Shown here piece by piece: positions 53,259 to 62,942 of a stretch of DNA of 64,000 nucleotides. The position numbers and the translations under genes are program-made. This stretch comes from Bacteroidetes bacterium RIFCSPLOWO2_12_FULL_35_15. Its GTDB lineage: Bacteria; Bacteroidota; Bacteroidia; 2-12-FULL-35-15. How positions within the stretch are numbered: position 1 is the stretch's first letter; each line of letters opens with the position of its first letter. The DNA lies in the NCBI GenBank assembly GCA_001769385.1, contig MEPB01000088.1:17258-81257 (forward strand), written 5' to 3'. The notes beneath the pieces are model-generated. The model did no database searches. It saw only the letters and a list, made by a program, of their open reading frames with translations, and was not told where the DNA came from.

Positions 53259-56117
53259 ATGCCCGAAAATAGATTTAGTGAAAGCGATTACCTCGAAGTT
53301 GTTGGCGCACGTGTACATAATCTAAAAAACATTGATGTTACCATCCCTCGTAACAAACTGGTTGTTATAACAGGTTTGAGCGGCAGTGGAAAATCTTCAT
53401 TGGCTTTTGATACCATTTATGCAGAAGGTCAAAGACGTTACATCGAAAGTTTTTCGGCTTATGCACGTCAGTTTCTTGGAAACATGGAACGCCCCGATGT
53501 GGATAAGATCACCGGTTTAAGTCCTGTTATTTCCATCGAACAAAAAACAGTCAATAAAAATCCCCGTTCAACAGTAGGTACTATTACTGAAATATATGAC
53601 TTCTTACGTTTGCTTTATGCACGGGCATCAGATGCATACAGTTATGTTACCGGCGAAAAAATGGTGCGTTATTCCGATGATCAGATCTTAAATCTTATTC
53701 TTGAAAAATTCAATGATAAAAAAATACTAATCCTTGCACCTGTTGTAAAAGGGCGTAAAGGACACTATAGAGAGCTATTCGAACAAATAAAAAAATGGGG
53801 TTACCTACGGGTTCGTATTGATGGCGAAATACAGGAATTAACCAAACGGATTCAATTAGACCGTTATAAAGTGCATGATATTGAAATTGTTATTGACCGC
53901 TTAGAAGTGAATTCCGAGTCACGTCAGCGAATTTCTGAATCATTGCAACTGGCAATGAAACAAGGCAAAGGTATTATTATGGTTCAACCCTTTGAAAAAG
54001 GAGTTTTTGAAGATGAATTCGGAAAAGTAGAATTTTATAGTCGTCACCTTATGTGCCCGGTATCCGGTATTTCATATGATGAGCCACAACCAAATATGTT
54101 TTCTTTCAATTCACCTTATGGAGCCTGCCCAAAATGCAATGGATTGGGAGCTATTTCTGAAGTTGACATCACTAAAATTATTCCCAACACAAAATCAACG
54201 ATCCGAAAAGGGGGAATCGCACCACTTGGAGTATATAAAACTACATGGATCTTCAAACAATTAGAAGCCATTGGCGAAAAATATGGATTTACCCTGGATA
54301 CACCATTGGAGGATATTTCTGATGAAGCTATCAACACCATTTTATTCGGATCAGATGAAGTGTTTAAAATAAAACAATTTACGGACAGCTCCGCAACCAG
54401 CTACAGTATTGCTTTTGAAGGAATTGCAAGCTTTATCGCAAAACAAAATGATGAACAAAGTTCACCTACCATTGAAAAATGGATACAGGGTTTTATGAAT
54501 AAGGTGGCTTGTCCGAAATGTAATGGAACAAGGTTAAAGAAAGAATCGCTTCATTTTAAAATTGATAATAAAAACATTTCGGAATTAGCAGAAATGGGAA
54601 TTATTGAATTAAAGGAATGGTTTGCAGATCTTGAAACACGATTAAATACAAAACAAAATACTATTGCCAAAGAAGTTTTAAAAGAAATTCGCACACGCAT
54701 CTTATTTTTGCTGGATGTTGGATTGGATTATCTCACATTGAATAGAAGCGCAAGAAGTCTTTCTGGTGGGGAAGCTCAGCGTATCCGGTTAGCAACCCAA
54801 ATAGGTTCTCAATTAGTGGGTGTGCTTTATATTCTTGATGAACCAAGCATTGGATTACATCAACGTGATAATATCCGATTGATCAACGCCCTGAAAAACC
54901 TCAGAGATATCGGCAACTCCGTAATTGTAGTGGAACACGATAAAGAAATGATCCTGGCTGCCGATCATGTAATTGATATTGGCCCTGCTGCAGGAGTGCA
55001 TGGTGGAAAAATTATCGCTCAAGGAACCCCGTCAGAAATTTTAAAATATCATACACTTACATCTGATTATATAAATGGTATAAAAGAAATTAAAACACCT
55101 TCTGTACGAAGAAAAGGAAGCGGAAAATCAATTGTTTTAAAAGGCGCTACAGGAAACAACTTAAAAAATGTTTCAATTGAATTTCCCTTAGGAAAATTAA
55201 TTTGTGTAACCGGAGTTTCCGGAAGTGGCAAATCTACTTTGATCAATGAAACCCTCTACCCTATTCTTAATAAACATTTCTATCGCGCTGAAAAAAAACC
55301 ATTGCACTACAAATCAATTACAGGCTTAGAGAATATTGATAAAGTAATTGATATTGACCAATCCCCTATTGGCCGCACCCCACGAAGCAATCCGGCAACA
55401 TACACCAATGTATTTTCGGATATCAGAAATTTATATTCGGAAATTCCCGAGTCAAAAATCCGAGGATATAAACCCGGCAGATTTTCATTCAACGTAAAAG
55501 GCGGTCGGTGTGAAACATGTAAAGGCGCTGGTTTGCGAACAATTGAAATGAATTTTTTACCGGATGTATATGTAAATTGCGAAACCTGTAATGGTAAACG
55601 TTATAATAAAGAAACATTGGAAATCCGTTTCAAAGGAAAATCAATCAGTGATGTATTGAACATGACCATTGATATTGCAGTAGATTTTTTTGCAAACATT
55701 CCTTCCATCATTCAAAAAATAAAAACACTTCATGATGTTGGTTTAGGTTACATCACCCTTGGGCAACAAAGCACAACATTGTCGGGTGGTGAGGCACAAC
55801 GTGTAAAACTAGCTACAGAATTATCGAAAAGAGATACAGGAAATACATTTTACATTTTAGATGAACCTACCACAGGTTTGCATTTTGAGGATATTCGTAT
55901 ATTGTTGGAAGTATTGGATAAATTGGTAAATAGCGGTAATACTGTTTTGGTAATTGAACATAATATGGATATTGTAAAAGTTGCTGACCATGTTATTGAT
56001 TTAGGACTGGAAGGCGGAAATGCCGGAGGAACAATACTTTGCGAAGGCCCTCCCGAAGAAATAATAAAAAACAAAATCAGTTATACAGCAAAATTTTTAA
56101 AAGCAGAATTAAAATAA
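53259..56117 (+). CDS. uvrA: Excinuclease ABC subunit A
   Basis: 952 aa DNA damage sensor of nucleotide excision repair. Two ATPase halves: Walker [12 protein letters not shown] near residue 40 and [10 protein letters not shown] near residue 655; signatures [13 protein letters not shown] and [13 protein letters not shown]. Zinc-finger cysteines are in [26 protein letters not shown] and CETCNGKR. Length fits UvrA. It has its own promoter. Confidence 0.97.
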   Translation: MPENRFSESDYLEVVGARVHNLKNIDVTIPRNKLVVITGLSGSGKSSLAFDTIYAEGQRRYIESFSAYARQFLGNMERPDVDKITGLSPVISIEQKTVNKNPRSTVGTITEIYDFLRLLYARASDAYSYVTGEKMVRYSDDQILNLILEKFNDKKILILAPVVKGRKGHYRELFEQIKKWGYLRVRIDGEIQELTKRIQLDRYKVHDIEIVIDRLEVNSESRQRISESLQLAMKQGKGIIMVQPFEKGVFEDEFGKVEFYSRHLMCPVSGISYDEPQPNMFSFNSPYGACPKCNGLGAISEVDITKIIPNTKSTIRKGGIAPLGVYKTTWIFKQLEAIGEKYGFTLDTPLEDISDEAINTILFGSDEVFKIKQFTDSSATSYSIAFEGIASFIAKQNDEQSSPTIEKWIQGFMNKVACPKCNGTRLKKESLHFKIDNKNISELAEMGIIELKEWFADLETRLNTKQNTIAKEVLKEIRTRILFLLDVGLDYLTLNRSARSLSGGEAQRIRLATQIGSQLVGVLYILDEPSIGLHQRDNIRLINALKNLRDIGNSVIVVEHDKEMILAADHVIDIGPAAGVHGGKIIAQGTPSEILKYHTLTSDYINGIKEIKTPSVRRKGSGKSIVLKGATGNNLKNVSIEFPLGKLICVTGVSGSGKSTLINETLYPILNKHFYRAEKKPLHYKSITGLENIDKVIDIDQSPIGRTPRSNPATYTNVFSDIRNLYSEIPESKIRGYKPGRFSFNVKGGRCETCKGAGLRTIEMNFLPDVYVNCETCNGKRYNKETLEIRFKGKSISDVLNMTIDIAVDFFANIPSIIQKIKTLHDVGLGYITLGQQSTTLSGGEAQRVKLATELSKRDTGNTFYILDEPTTGLHFEDIRILLEVLDKLVNSGNTVLVIEHNMDIVKVADHVIDLGLEGGNAGGTILCEGPPEEIIKNKISYTAKFLKAELK

Positions 56118-56148
56118 TTTGAAAATGTGTAAATTTGAAAATGTGTAA
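56117..56148 (+). repeat. 16-base tandem repeat after uvrA
   Basis: atttgaaaatgtgtaa occurs twice in direct tandem (56117-56132 and 56133-56148), followed by ttcgtaa words up to 56200. The pattern is like the intergenic words at 37324-37415. Confidence 0.7.
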
Positions 56149-56207
56149 ATAATAATACAATACAACAATTCGTAAATTCGTAAAAATTCGTAATTCGTAG
56201 ATAATAT

Positions 56208-56921
56208 ATGACAAACCAAGAAGAAGAAAAAATCCGTAAAGCCTTTGCAGCTAAAGATTGGAATGATATAAAAGCATCTGACTCATGGCAAATATTTAAG
56301 ATCATGAGCGAATTTGTTGATGGTTTTGAAAAGATGAGTCGCATTGGTCCTTGCGTTTCTATTTTTGGTTCAGCAAGAACAAAACCAGAAAGTCCTTATT
56401 ACAAACTTGCTGAAGAAATTGCCTTCAAATTAACTCGGGAAGGTTATGGCATAATAAGTGGCGGTGGCCCCGGTATTATGGAAGCAGCTAACAAAGGTGC
56501 AAAAACCGGTGGAGGGAAATCGGTAGGTTTAAATATCATGCTGCCATTTGAACAAAGTTCAAATCAATATGTTGACACTGACAAAAATGTTAATTTCGAT
56601 TATTTCTTTGTTCGCAAAACAATGTTTTTAAAATATTCGCAAGGGTTTATTGCAATGCCCGGTGGATTTGGAACATTAGATGAATTATTTGAAGCTATAA
56701 CATTGATACAAACCAATAAAGTTGCGCACTTCCCGATAATTTTAGTTGGAAAAAAATATTGGGCAGGTATGCTTAAATGGGTAAAAGAAACAATGCTGAA
56801 TGAAGAAAATAATATTAATGAAAAAGATTTAGATCTTTTTAAAATTGTTGATACTTCTGATGAAGCAGTTGCAATCATTAATGAGTTTTATTCAAAATAT
56901 TTATTGAAACCAAATTTCTAA
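56208..56921 (+). CDS. LOG-family protein (TIGR00730 Rossmann-fold)
   Basis: 237 aa. Lysine-decarboxylase-like LOG motif set: SIFGSARTKPESPYY, SGGGPGIMEAANKGA, and PGGFGTLDELFEAITLIQTNK. Such proteins cleave ribose-5-phosphate from cytokinin-type or other nucleoside monophosphates. It follows uvrA after 90 bases of repeats. Followed by a strong terminator. Confidence 0.92.
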   Translation: MTNQEEEKIRKAFAAKDWNDIKASDSWQIFKIMSEFVDGFEKMSRIGPCVSIFGSARTKPESPYYKLAEEIAFKLTREGYGIISGGGPGIMEAANKGAKTGGGKSVGLNIMLPFEQSSNQYVDTDKNVNFDYFFVRKTMFLKYSQGFIAMPGGFGTLDELFEAITLIQTNKVAHFPIILVGKKYWAGMLKWVKETMLNEENNINEKDLDLFKIVDTSDEAVAIINEFYSKYLLKPNF

Positions 56922-56990
56922 TCCAACTTATCAAAACCTATTTGTTAATAAATGCTTTTTAGTTAAGTTCCCACCCAGCCCACACACCTT

Positions 56991-57058
56991 TATAACACCT
57001 TATTTTAATGGCTTACACAAGTCATTAAAATAAGGTGTTATATTTTTTTGTTTTTTTT
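56991..57058 (+). terminator. Strong terminator with 20-base perfect stem
   Basis: A perfect 20-base inverted repeat runs from 56991-57010 to 57023-57042, with four more inner pairs (one G-T) and a four-base loop, followed by long T runs to 57058. It closes the uvrA-LOG unit. The rest of 56922-57207 is AT-rich, with a possible -7 element TAGTTTTG at 57132-57139 for the next gene. Confidence 0.88.
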
Positions 57059-57207
57059 ACACCAACGGTTATTAACAAACCTTTGTTTGTAATTACAACT
57101 TCCGGGCATTAAAACTCAAATCAACTTAGAATAGTTTTGTTCAAGATGAATTGAGCATTTTAATTAAAAACAATTAAAGAAAGTTCAGCACAACTAAACT
57201 AATCAAA

Positions 57208-58506
57208 ATGATAAGAAAAAGTTTACTCACCTTAGTTTCAGTATTTGCAATTGGTGGAACAATCAATTCGCAAACCGAAAAAGCAAAACAATTGCCCTCA
57301 ATTGCTATTGGAGGAGGAGTACTTTCTTTTAACGGTGATATTGGCAATGGAATTAACTTAAGCTCATTCAGCAGAATAAGAGGTGGATATAATTTAACCG
57401 TAGAACAACGTATTGGAAAAATTATTGGAGTATCAATAAATGGAATTTATGGAAAATTAGCTGATAGTGAAAGAAGTAAAACGCGTAACCTTAATTTCCA
57501 ATCTTCAATTATCCAGGCTGATTTAAATTTAGTCCTCCACTTTGATAACGATCTGATCTTAAAACGTAACAGTGCCTGCGCTCCCTATTTATTTGTCGGG
57601 TTTGGGTTTTTAAAATTTGATCCATATGGAGATTTAACAGATAAGAATGGTGCAAAATATAATTACTGGTCGGATGGAACAATTCGTAATTTACCGGAAG
57701 CCGATTCATTAGCTGTAATTGTTCAAAGAGATTATACTTATGAAACCAAGTTAACCGATTCAACAACAAAATATACGCGTAACACTTTTGCGCTACCTAT
57801 TGGTGGAGGATTTAAATTAAAAATTCTTGACAATTTAGATATAAATATTGGTGCAACTTATTACATGACTTTTTCTGATTGGATCGATAATTATAAAAGT
57901 GGTAAAAATGATAATTACATCTATGCCAATGTTAATATTCAATACAATTTTGGAAAACCTTATGATGATAGCAAGGATATATACAAATCTGTTGACTTTT
58001 CAGCACTTGACAAGTTAGATACGGATGAAGATGGTGCCACTGATGGAGATGATCGTTGCCCTGGTACTCCCAAAGGAGTAAAAGTTGATGGACATGGTTG
58101 TGCTTTAGATGGAGACGAAGATGGTGTTCCCGATTATCTTGATAAAGAACCATTAACAAAAAAAGATGCATTGGTCGATGTAAATGGAGTTACTCAAACG
58201 GATCAAATGATCGCTGAAAAACAAGCACAATTTGATTCATTGGCAACAGAACGCAATCAATTATTTAATGAGAATCCCAGCTTGGCTTTCTTAAAAGAAG
58301 TAGAAGCAAAAACAAAAGAAGCCCACAAAACCAATCCAAATAAAGCATCTACTATTCCTTATGCTTTAAGAGCCGCAGATAAAAATAACGATGGTTATAT
58401 TTCAACTGATGAAATTACCCAGGCTATTGATGGTTTTTTCGAAGGAGATTCGAATTTCACAGTTGAAAAACTAAATGATTTAATAGATTATTTCTTTGAA
58501 CAATAA
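57208..58506 (+). CDS. Outer-membrane barrel with TSP3 calcium repeats and EF-hand
   Basis: 432 aa. The signal peptide ends near SQTEK. Residues about 25-255 are an outer-membrane barrel (ALPIGGGFKLKILDNLDINIGATYY). Residues about 271-310 are thrombospondin type 3 calcium repeats (DTDEDGATDGDDRCPGTP, DGDEDGVPDYLDKEP). Residues about 391-402 are an EF-hand (DKNNDGYISTDE). No OmpA domain follows, unlike usual OprF-like proteins. It is paralogous in the barrel to the protein at 60066. Confidence 0.8.
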   Translation: MIRKSLLTLVSVFAIGGTINSQTEKAKQLPSIAIGGGVLSFNGDIGNGINLSSFSRIRGGYNLTVEQRIGKIIGVSINGIYGKLADSERSKTRNLNFQSSIIQADLNLVLHFDNDLILKRNSACAPYLFVGFGFLKFDPYGDLTDKNGAKYNYWSDGTIRNLPEADSLAVIVQRDYTYETKLTDSTTKYTRNTFALPIGGGFKLKILDNLDINIGATYYMTFSDWIDNYKSGKNDNYIYANVNIQYNFGKPYDDSKDIYKSVDFSALDKLDTDEDGATDGDDRCPGTPKGVKVDGHGCALDGDEDGVPDYLDKEPLTKKDALVDVNGVTQTDQMIAEKQAQFDSLATERNQLFNENPSLAFLKEVEAKTKEAHKTNPNKASTIPYALRAADKNNDGYISTDEITQAIDGFFEGDSNFTVEKLNDLIDYFFEQ

Positions 58507-58536
58507 AAAAATAAATATAACCCAAAAACTGTATAT

Positions 58537-59997
58537 ATGTTAAAATTTGTCGCTCTACTATTCAACACTGTAGCATTGTTGATTTATCAGTTTTTTTTCG
58601 CAGAAGGCGTTACTGTAACACAGAACGTACCTTCCTCTGCAAAAGCTGAAAGTGAATTTACAATTGAAGTAACGATTAATAAAGGGGCTGTCGGAGGGTT
58701 TGCAAAACTTCAACAAGAATTACCCGAAGGATTTACTGCTATTGAAGACAAAAATAGCGGAGCTTCATTTACTTTTAGCAACCATGCTGTTAAATTTATC
58801 TGGATGTCGTTACCTGGTGAAAATGAAATAAAAGTTTCTTATAAAGTTAAAGTTGCAGCAAATGATGTAAACGGAGATAAAATTATTGCCGGTAAATTCT
58901 CCTATATTTCTGAGAATATAAAACAAATTGCAGAAATCCCTCCTGCTACAATTACTATTACCGGAGGAGGTTCTTCACAGGCGGTTGTAACCACTACTAC
59001 TCCGGATACAACTACTACAACTAATACTGTAACGACTACAACCACTGACAATACAACAAAAACGCCCACTCAAACAAATCCTGAAACTTCGCCATTTTCT
59101 TGTAGTCGTAACGTCCAGGAAAGTGGCGCAAACGAATATGTTATAGAAATAACCATCAACAAAGGAAACTTAAGTGGATTTGCAAAACTTGTGGAAACGT
59201 TACCAGCAGGATATACTGCAACAGCTCTTGAATCAAAAGAAGCAGCCTTTACTTTTGCCGATCAAAAAGTAAAATACGTATGGGTTTCCATGCCATCTGC
59301 TCCTGAATTTAAAGTATCCTACAAAATAAAAGTTGCAGAAAATGTAACCGGTGCACAAACTATTGATGGGGTATTTTCCTATATTGAAAATGATGAAACA
59401 AAAAAATTCATTGTACCAACAAGCACCATTGGTACAGGAACTCAACCTCTTGTTACCAATACAACAGACAATACAACTACCGATAATACTACTAAAACTA
59501 CTGACGTTGTTGATAATACAACAAAAACAACAACAGATAATACTGTTAAAACCACTGACGTTGTTGACAATACAACTAAAACAACAACAGATAACACTGT
59601 AAAAACTACTGACGTTGTTGACAATACAACCAAAACAACAACTACTACAGATAATACAACTACGGATAATTCCACTAAATCATTATCTGCTACAACTATT
59701 CCTGCTCCTCAGGGAAAAATTAAATACAGTGTTCAAATAGCTGCTTTGCATAATGCAAAAAATCCAAACGTATTAGCAACTATGTTTAACATAAATGAAC
59801 AGATAAATACCGAAATGGCTGAAGGGTTTACTAAATATACAATTGGCTCACATGGGGAATATAAATCAGCTCGTGATGCTCGTGAAACAATTAAAAACAA
59901 AGGAGTTGTTGGGCCCTTTGTTACAGCTTACAATACTGGAAAACGAATAACAGTACAAGAAGCTTTAATGATTACAAGCCAAAAATGGTATAAATAA
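58537..59997 (+). CDS. Secreted protein with two beta domains, Thr-rich repeats and SPOR-like end
   Basis: 486 aa with an N-terminal hydrophobic signal or anchor. Two copies of a domain of about 110 residues (25-145 and 188-305; both read FTIEVTINKGxxGGFAKL-like then EFKVSYKIKVA-like) suggest duplication. Residues about 310-385 are Thr-rich repeats. Residues about 393-480 (KIKYSVQIAALHNAKNPNV to GKRITVQEALMI) resemble a SPOR domain that binds denuded peptidoglycan. It starts 30 bases after the previous gene and ends at a terminator. Confidence 0.7.
   Translation: MLKFVALLFNTVALLIYQFFFAEGVTVTQNVPSSAKAESEFTIEVTINKGAVGGFAKLQQELPEGFTAIEDKNSGASFTFSNHAVKFIWMSLPGENEIKVSYKVKVAANDVNGDKIIAGKFSYISENIKQIAEIPPATITITGGGSSQAVVTTTTPDTTTTTNTVTTTTTDNTTKTPTQTNPETSPFSCSRNVQESGANEYVIEITINKGNLSGFAKLVETLPAGYTATALESKEAAFTFADQKVKYVWVSMPSAPEFKVSYKIKVAENVTGAQTIDGVFSYIENDETKKFIVPTSTIGTGTQPLVTNTTDNTTTDNTTKTTDVVDNTTKTTTDNTVKTTDVVDNTTKTTTDNTVKTTDVVDNTTKTTTTTDNTTTDNSTKSLSATTIPAPQGKIKYSVQIAALHNAKNPNVLATMFNINEQINTEMAEGFTKYTIGSHGEYKSARDARETIKNKGVVGPFVTAYNTGKRITVQEALMITSQKWYK
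59496..59650 (+). repeat. 54-base in-frame tandem repeat
   Basis: About 2.8 copies of a 54-base unit starting actactgacgttgttga encode TTDVVDNTTKTTTDNTVK-type 18-residue repeats. Third-position changes between units show that the repeats are not brand-new. Confidence 0.85.
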
Positions 59998-60009
59998 TTT
60001 TCACTCCTT

Positions 60010-60050
60010 AAACTCAATTTCATTCCATTCAATAATTATTTGAGTTTTTT
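60010..60050 (+). terminator. Terminator between the two SPOR-protein genes
   Basis: aaactcaa (60010-60017) pairs with ttgagttt (60040-60047) with a 22-base loop, followed by T residues. It starts 12 bases after the stop at 59997. Confidence 0.65.
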
Positions 60051-60052
60051 GT

Positions 60053-60060
60053 TATATTTG
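60053..60060 (+). promoter_or_regulatory. Possible -7 element directly before the TSP3/SPOR gene
   Basis: TATATTTG matches TAnnTTTG and ends five bases before the ATG at 60066. No TTG at the proper distance. Confidence 0.35.
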
Positions 60061-60065
60061 TAACT

Positions 60066-62282
60066 ATGTTTAAGGGAATTAGGCTTATTATTTTATTTTT
60101 ATTATTTAACGTTTTTTCGTATTCTCAAAATAACGAAACTTCTGCAAGTGATAGTACAGCTGCATTATCCAACCCTACACAAGAGATTACTTCAACCCCG
60201 GTCGATACTCCTCCAATAGAAAGTCCGAAAAAAGAATTTATTTTCAAACCCACCTTGGGATTGGGTACAGGAATGCTATCGTTTTATGGCGATATTTATG
60301 AAAAACATTTTCAGGCTCCAATGGTTAGCCGGATTGGATATGAATTGTGTCTGGGACAACATTTAACTAATTATCTACAATTGAATTTTTATGCCCTATT
60401 TGGTAAATTAGGTGCAAACGAACGACTTACAGCCGACAATCGTAATCTTAATTTTCAATCCCAGATCAATGCTGGTGGAGCACAATTAATTTACAATTTT
60501 GGGAATTTTTTACCAAAAGACCGCTTAGCAAGTCCATATATTACGGTTGGCATTGAGTCTTTTGAGTTTCTTTCAAAAACTGATGCATACGACCAATATG
60601 GAAGTAAATATTACTATTGGGCAGATGGTTCTACCAGAAATCTCCCGGAAAATTCAACCAATGCTTCTGATGCAATTATTATTCATCGTGATTATAAATA
60701 TGAATCAGATGTTCGCGAAATGAATTTAGATGGATTTGGTAAATATCCTGAACGTTCATGGGCAATTCCGGTTGGAGCAGGTGCATCATTTAATATAAAC
60801 GATTTTTGGGCCTTTAGGCTGGGAGCGACCATGCATTTTACATTTACTGATTATATTGATGGTGTAACATCTAAAAGTACAGGAAACAGAGCAGGTAATA
60901 GTAAAAATGATAATTTTATGATGACCTCATTCTCTATTCATTATAATTTCAGCAGCAAGAAAAATGATCCAAAATACAATCATGAAGATGAATACGAAGG
61001 CGTGGATTTTTTGGCCCTTGAAAATGCTGATGAAGATAACGATAGTATTTTGGACACGAAAGATTCTTGTTTAGGAACCCCCGAAGGAGTTCCTGTTGAC
61101 AGAAAGGGGTGTCCGCTTGATGATGATATGGATGGTGTTCCCAATTATAAAGACAATGAATTAACTACTCCCATCGGTGCTTATGTTGATGAAAAAGGAG
61201 TACAGTTATCAGATTCTTTACTTGCCTATCAATATGAATTTTACATGGATTCAACCGGGAAATTTGGAAAAGTGGAAATGCATGATCATTCAGGTGGTAG
61301 CAGGCCAATTATGAATCAAAAAGAATATACAGTTCTTATTGGTACATTTAATAAAGGACTCCCCCCTGAACTGATGACCAAGTTTTTAAGTATCAAGGAT
61401 ATTACAAATACAAATATTAATGATTCTACAACCGTTTACACTGCCGGAAAATTTAATAACCTGCTGGATGCTGAAAACAGAAAAAAACAACTTATTGACG
61501 ATGGTTTAGCGCATGCAAAAGTAGTCTATAAACAAAATGGAACTTATTTTGACGCACCTGTTTTAGGATCCACTACTTCAACATCCACAACTAGCACAAC
61601 AACTACTTCAGAAACAACAACAACTGAAAAAAATCCAAAAATCAGTAAAAACACAACATCACTTGTACCTAACAGTACAGATATGGTTTTAAATACTCCC
61701 GGTATGGTATTGCGTATTCAACTTGGAGCATACAAGAAACCTATGTCGAAAAGTGTTTATAAAAATGTACCGGGAGTAATTGAAATAAAAACAGAAGATG
61801 GTTTGTATAAATATTTGACCGGTTCTTTCACAAATTTTGAAGACGCAGCGAAACACAAGGTTGATATGGTATTAAAGGGGTATGAAGGTGCATTTGTAGC
61901 AGCTTACAAAGATGGTAAACGTATTTCATTAAAAGAAGCAGGTGCAACTTCAAAAAAAGAAGATCTTACCAACCTTTCCGATACATCAGCAACAAACGGT
62001 GTGAATAAAAATTTAATCCTTTTTAAAGTTCAGGTTGGTGTCTTTAAATCTGATCCGCCAGATGAAAAAATGGCAATTTTTGCAAAATTGGATGGAATAA
62101 CCGGTGAAATTACTCAAACAGGTTTGAAAAGATATGTGGTTGGTTCCTTTAAAGATTATAAATCTGCTGAAGCATTTAAAAATGATATTATTAAAAAATA
62201 CGGTATTACAGATGCATTCGTAGTTGCATACTATAATAATGAATTTATATCATTGCAGGAAGCATTGGAATTACAGAAATAA
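60066..62282 (+). CDS. Outer-membrane barrel with TSP3 repeat and three SPOR-like domains
   Basis: 738 aa. Signal peptide (IILFLLFNVFSYSQ). Residues about 55-300 are a barrel paralogous to the protein at 57208 (shared RNLNFQS and YYYWADGSTRNLPE-type stretches). TSP3 calcium repeats at about 322-368 (DEDNDSILDTKDSC, DDDMDGVPNYKDN). SPOR-like domains at about 420-490, 546-626 and 649-736, the first followed by a Thr-rich linker. This would link the outer membrane to peptidoglycan. Confidence 0.78.
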   Translation: MFKGIRLIILFLLFNVFSYSQNNETSASDSTAALSNPTQEITSTPVDTPPIESPKKEFIFKPTLGLGTGMLSFYGDIYEKHFQAPMVSRIGYELCLGQHLTNYLQLNFYALFGKLGANERLTADNRNLNFQSQINAGGAQLIYNFGNFLPKDRLASPYITVGIESFEFLSKTDAYDQYGSKYYYWADGSTRNLPENSTNASDAIIIHRDYKYESDVREMNLDGFGKYPERSWAIPVGAGASFNINDFWAFRLGATMHFTFTDYIDGVTSKSTGNRAGNSKNDNFMMTSFSIHYNFSSKKNDPKYNHEDEYEGVDFLALENADEDNDSILDTKDSCLGTPEGVPVDRKGCPLDDDMDGVPNYKDNELTTPIGAYVDEKGVQLSDSLLAYQYEFYMDSTGKFGKVEMHDHSGGSRPIMNQKEYTVLIGTFNKGLPPELMTKFLSIKDITNTNINDSTTVYTAGKFNNLLDAENRKKQLIDDGLAHAKVVYKQNGTYFDAPVLGSTTSTSTTSTTTTSETTTTEKNPKISKNTTSLVPNSTDMVLNTPGMVLRIQLGAYKKPMSKSVYKNVPGVIEIKTEDGLYKYLTGSFTNFEDAAKHKVDMVLKGYEGAFVAAYKDGKRISLKEAGATSKKEDLTNLSDTSATNGVNKNLILFKVQVGVFKSDPPDEKMAIFAKLDGITGEITQTGLKRYVVGSFKDYKSAEAFKNDIIKKYGITDAFVVAYYNNEFISLQEALELQK

Positions 62283-62345
62283 TTCCTTTCGTTTTTTCAA
62301 TGGCATTATTTTTGTCTTCTCTTTAAAAAATAAAAAAACAAACAA

Positions 62346-62612
62346 ATGAAAAACTTTCTGAAACTAAGTATTGTTGGTGCTGTATTAATTATTAGCACCA
62401 GTGTTTTTGCTCAAGAATCTGCTAAAAAAGAAAAAAAGCAAGAACCTAAAAAGGAAAAAAAGGAAACAACAACAACTACAAAAGAAGCTACTACTGATAC
62501 AACTACAAAAGGTGGAACAAGGATGGCAATAAATGAACAAGGAATGCCAAATAAAAAAAACAAAAACAAAGCGGCCGCTACTGCCCCAAAAACTGAATCT
62601 ACAACCAAATAA
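62346..62612 (+). CDS. Small secreted Lys/Thr-rich protein
   Basis: 88 aa. A clear signal peptide (MKNFLKLSIVGAVLIISTSVFAQ) and then a low-complexity mature part rich in Lys, Glu and Thr (KEKKETTTTTKEATTDTTTK). It has no fold I recognise. Its Thr-rich composition echoes the linkers of the two preceding proteins, and it lies 63 bases after them, followed by a strong terminator. Confidence 0.65.
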   Translation: MKNFLKLSIVGAVLIISTSVFAQESAKKEKKQEPKKEKKETTTTTKEATTDTTTKGGTRMAINEQGMPNKKNKNKAAATAPKTESTTK

Positions 62613-62632
62613 ATATATAAGTGAATCAATGT

Positions 62633-62664
62633 AAAAAAGCTTCCAAAAAATTGGAAGCTTTTTT
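62633..62664 (+). terminator. Strong terminator after the small secreted gene
   Basis: A perfect 14-base inverted repeat with a four-base loop: aaaaaagcttccaa (62633-62646) pairs with ttggaagctttttt (62651-62664), ending in Ts. It begins 20 bases after the stop at 62612. The rest of the 330-base gap to 62942 is AT-rich and contains only the SPFH promoter. Confidence 0.9.
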
Positions 62665-62888
62665 CGTTATGTCGTTTTTTTGAAATGTTATCAGAAACGC
62701 TGACCGGCTTCTTGAAAAAGAAAAACTAATTAATTTCCAATTCAAATCCTGTTTCTTTCCTTTTGTTATCCATTCATTGCTTGGTAACACTGAATGATAA
62801 AGATTCTAATTGCTTTTTAATTCTTGATTAACATTAATTAAATTTATAATAATCAGGTTTGTTAAAAATAAAAGTCGGTTACTTTTTT

Positions 62889-62916
62889 TTGTTTGTGGTA
62901 TTTTACAATACATTTG
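62889..62916 (+). promoter_or_regulatory. SPFH gene promoter
   Basis: TTG (62889-62891), 17 bases, TACATTTG (62909-62916), with the ATG at 62943. This promoter argues for the shorter start of the SPFH gene, since it lies inside an upstream extension of the frame. Confidence 0.6.
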
Positions 62917-62942
62917 CACGTAACCAATTAAATCTAAAAATT

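Noticed and set aside
59496..59650. Tandem repeats that could be read as a CRISPR array
   Set aside because: The repeats are contiguous with no unique spacers and are in frame with a protein.
59442..59675. Val-rich minus-strand frame over the Thr-rich repeats
   Set aside because: It is the antisense shadow of the 54-base coding repeat; low complexity explains the open frame.
62859..62942. 28-codon N-terminal extension of the SPFH protein
   Set aside because: A TTG-N17-TACATTTG promoter lies inside it and the ATG at 62943 begins a normal membrane-anchored SPFH protein.
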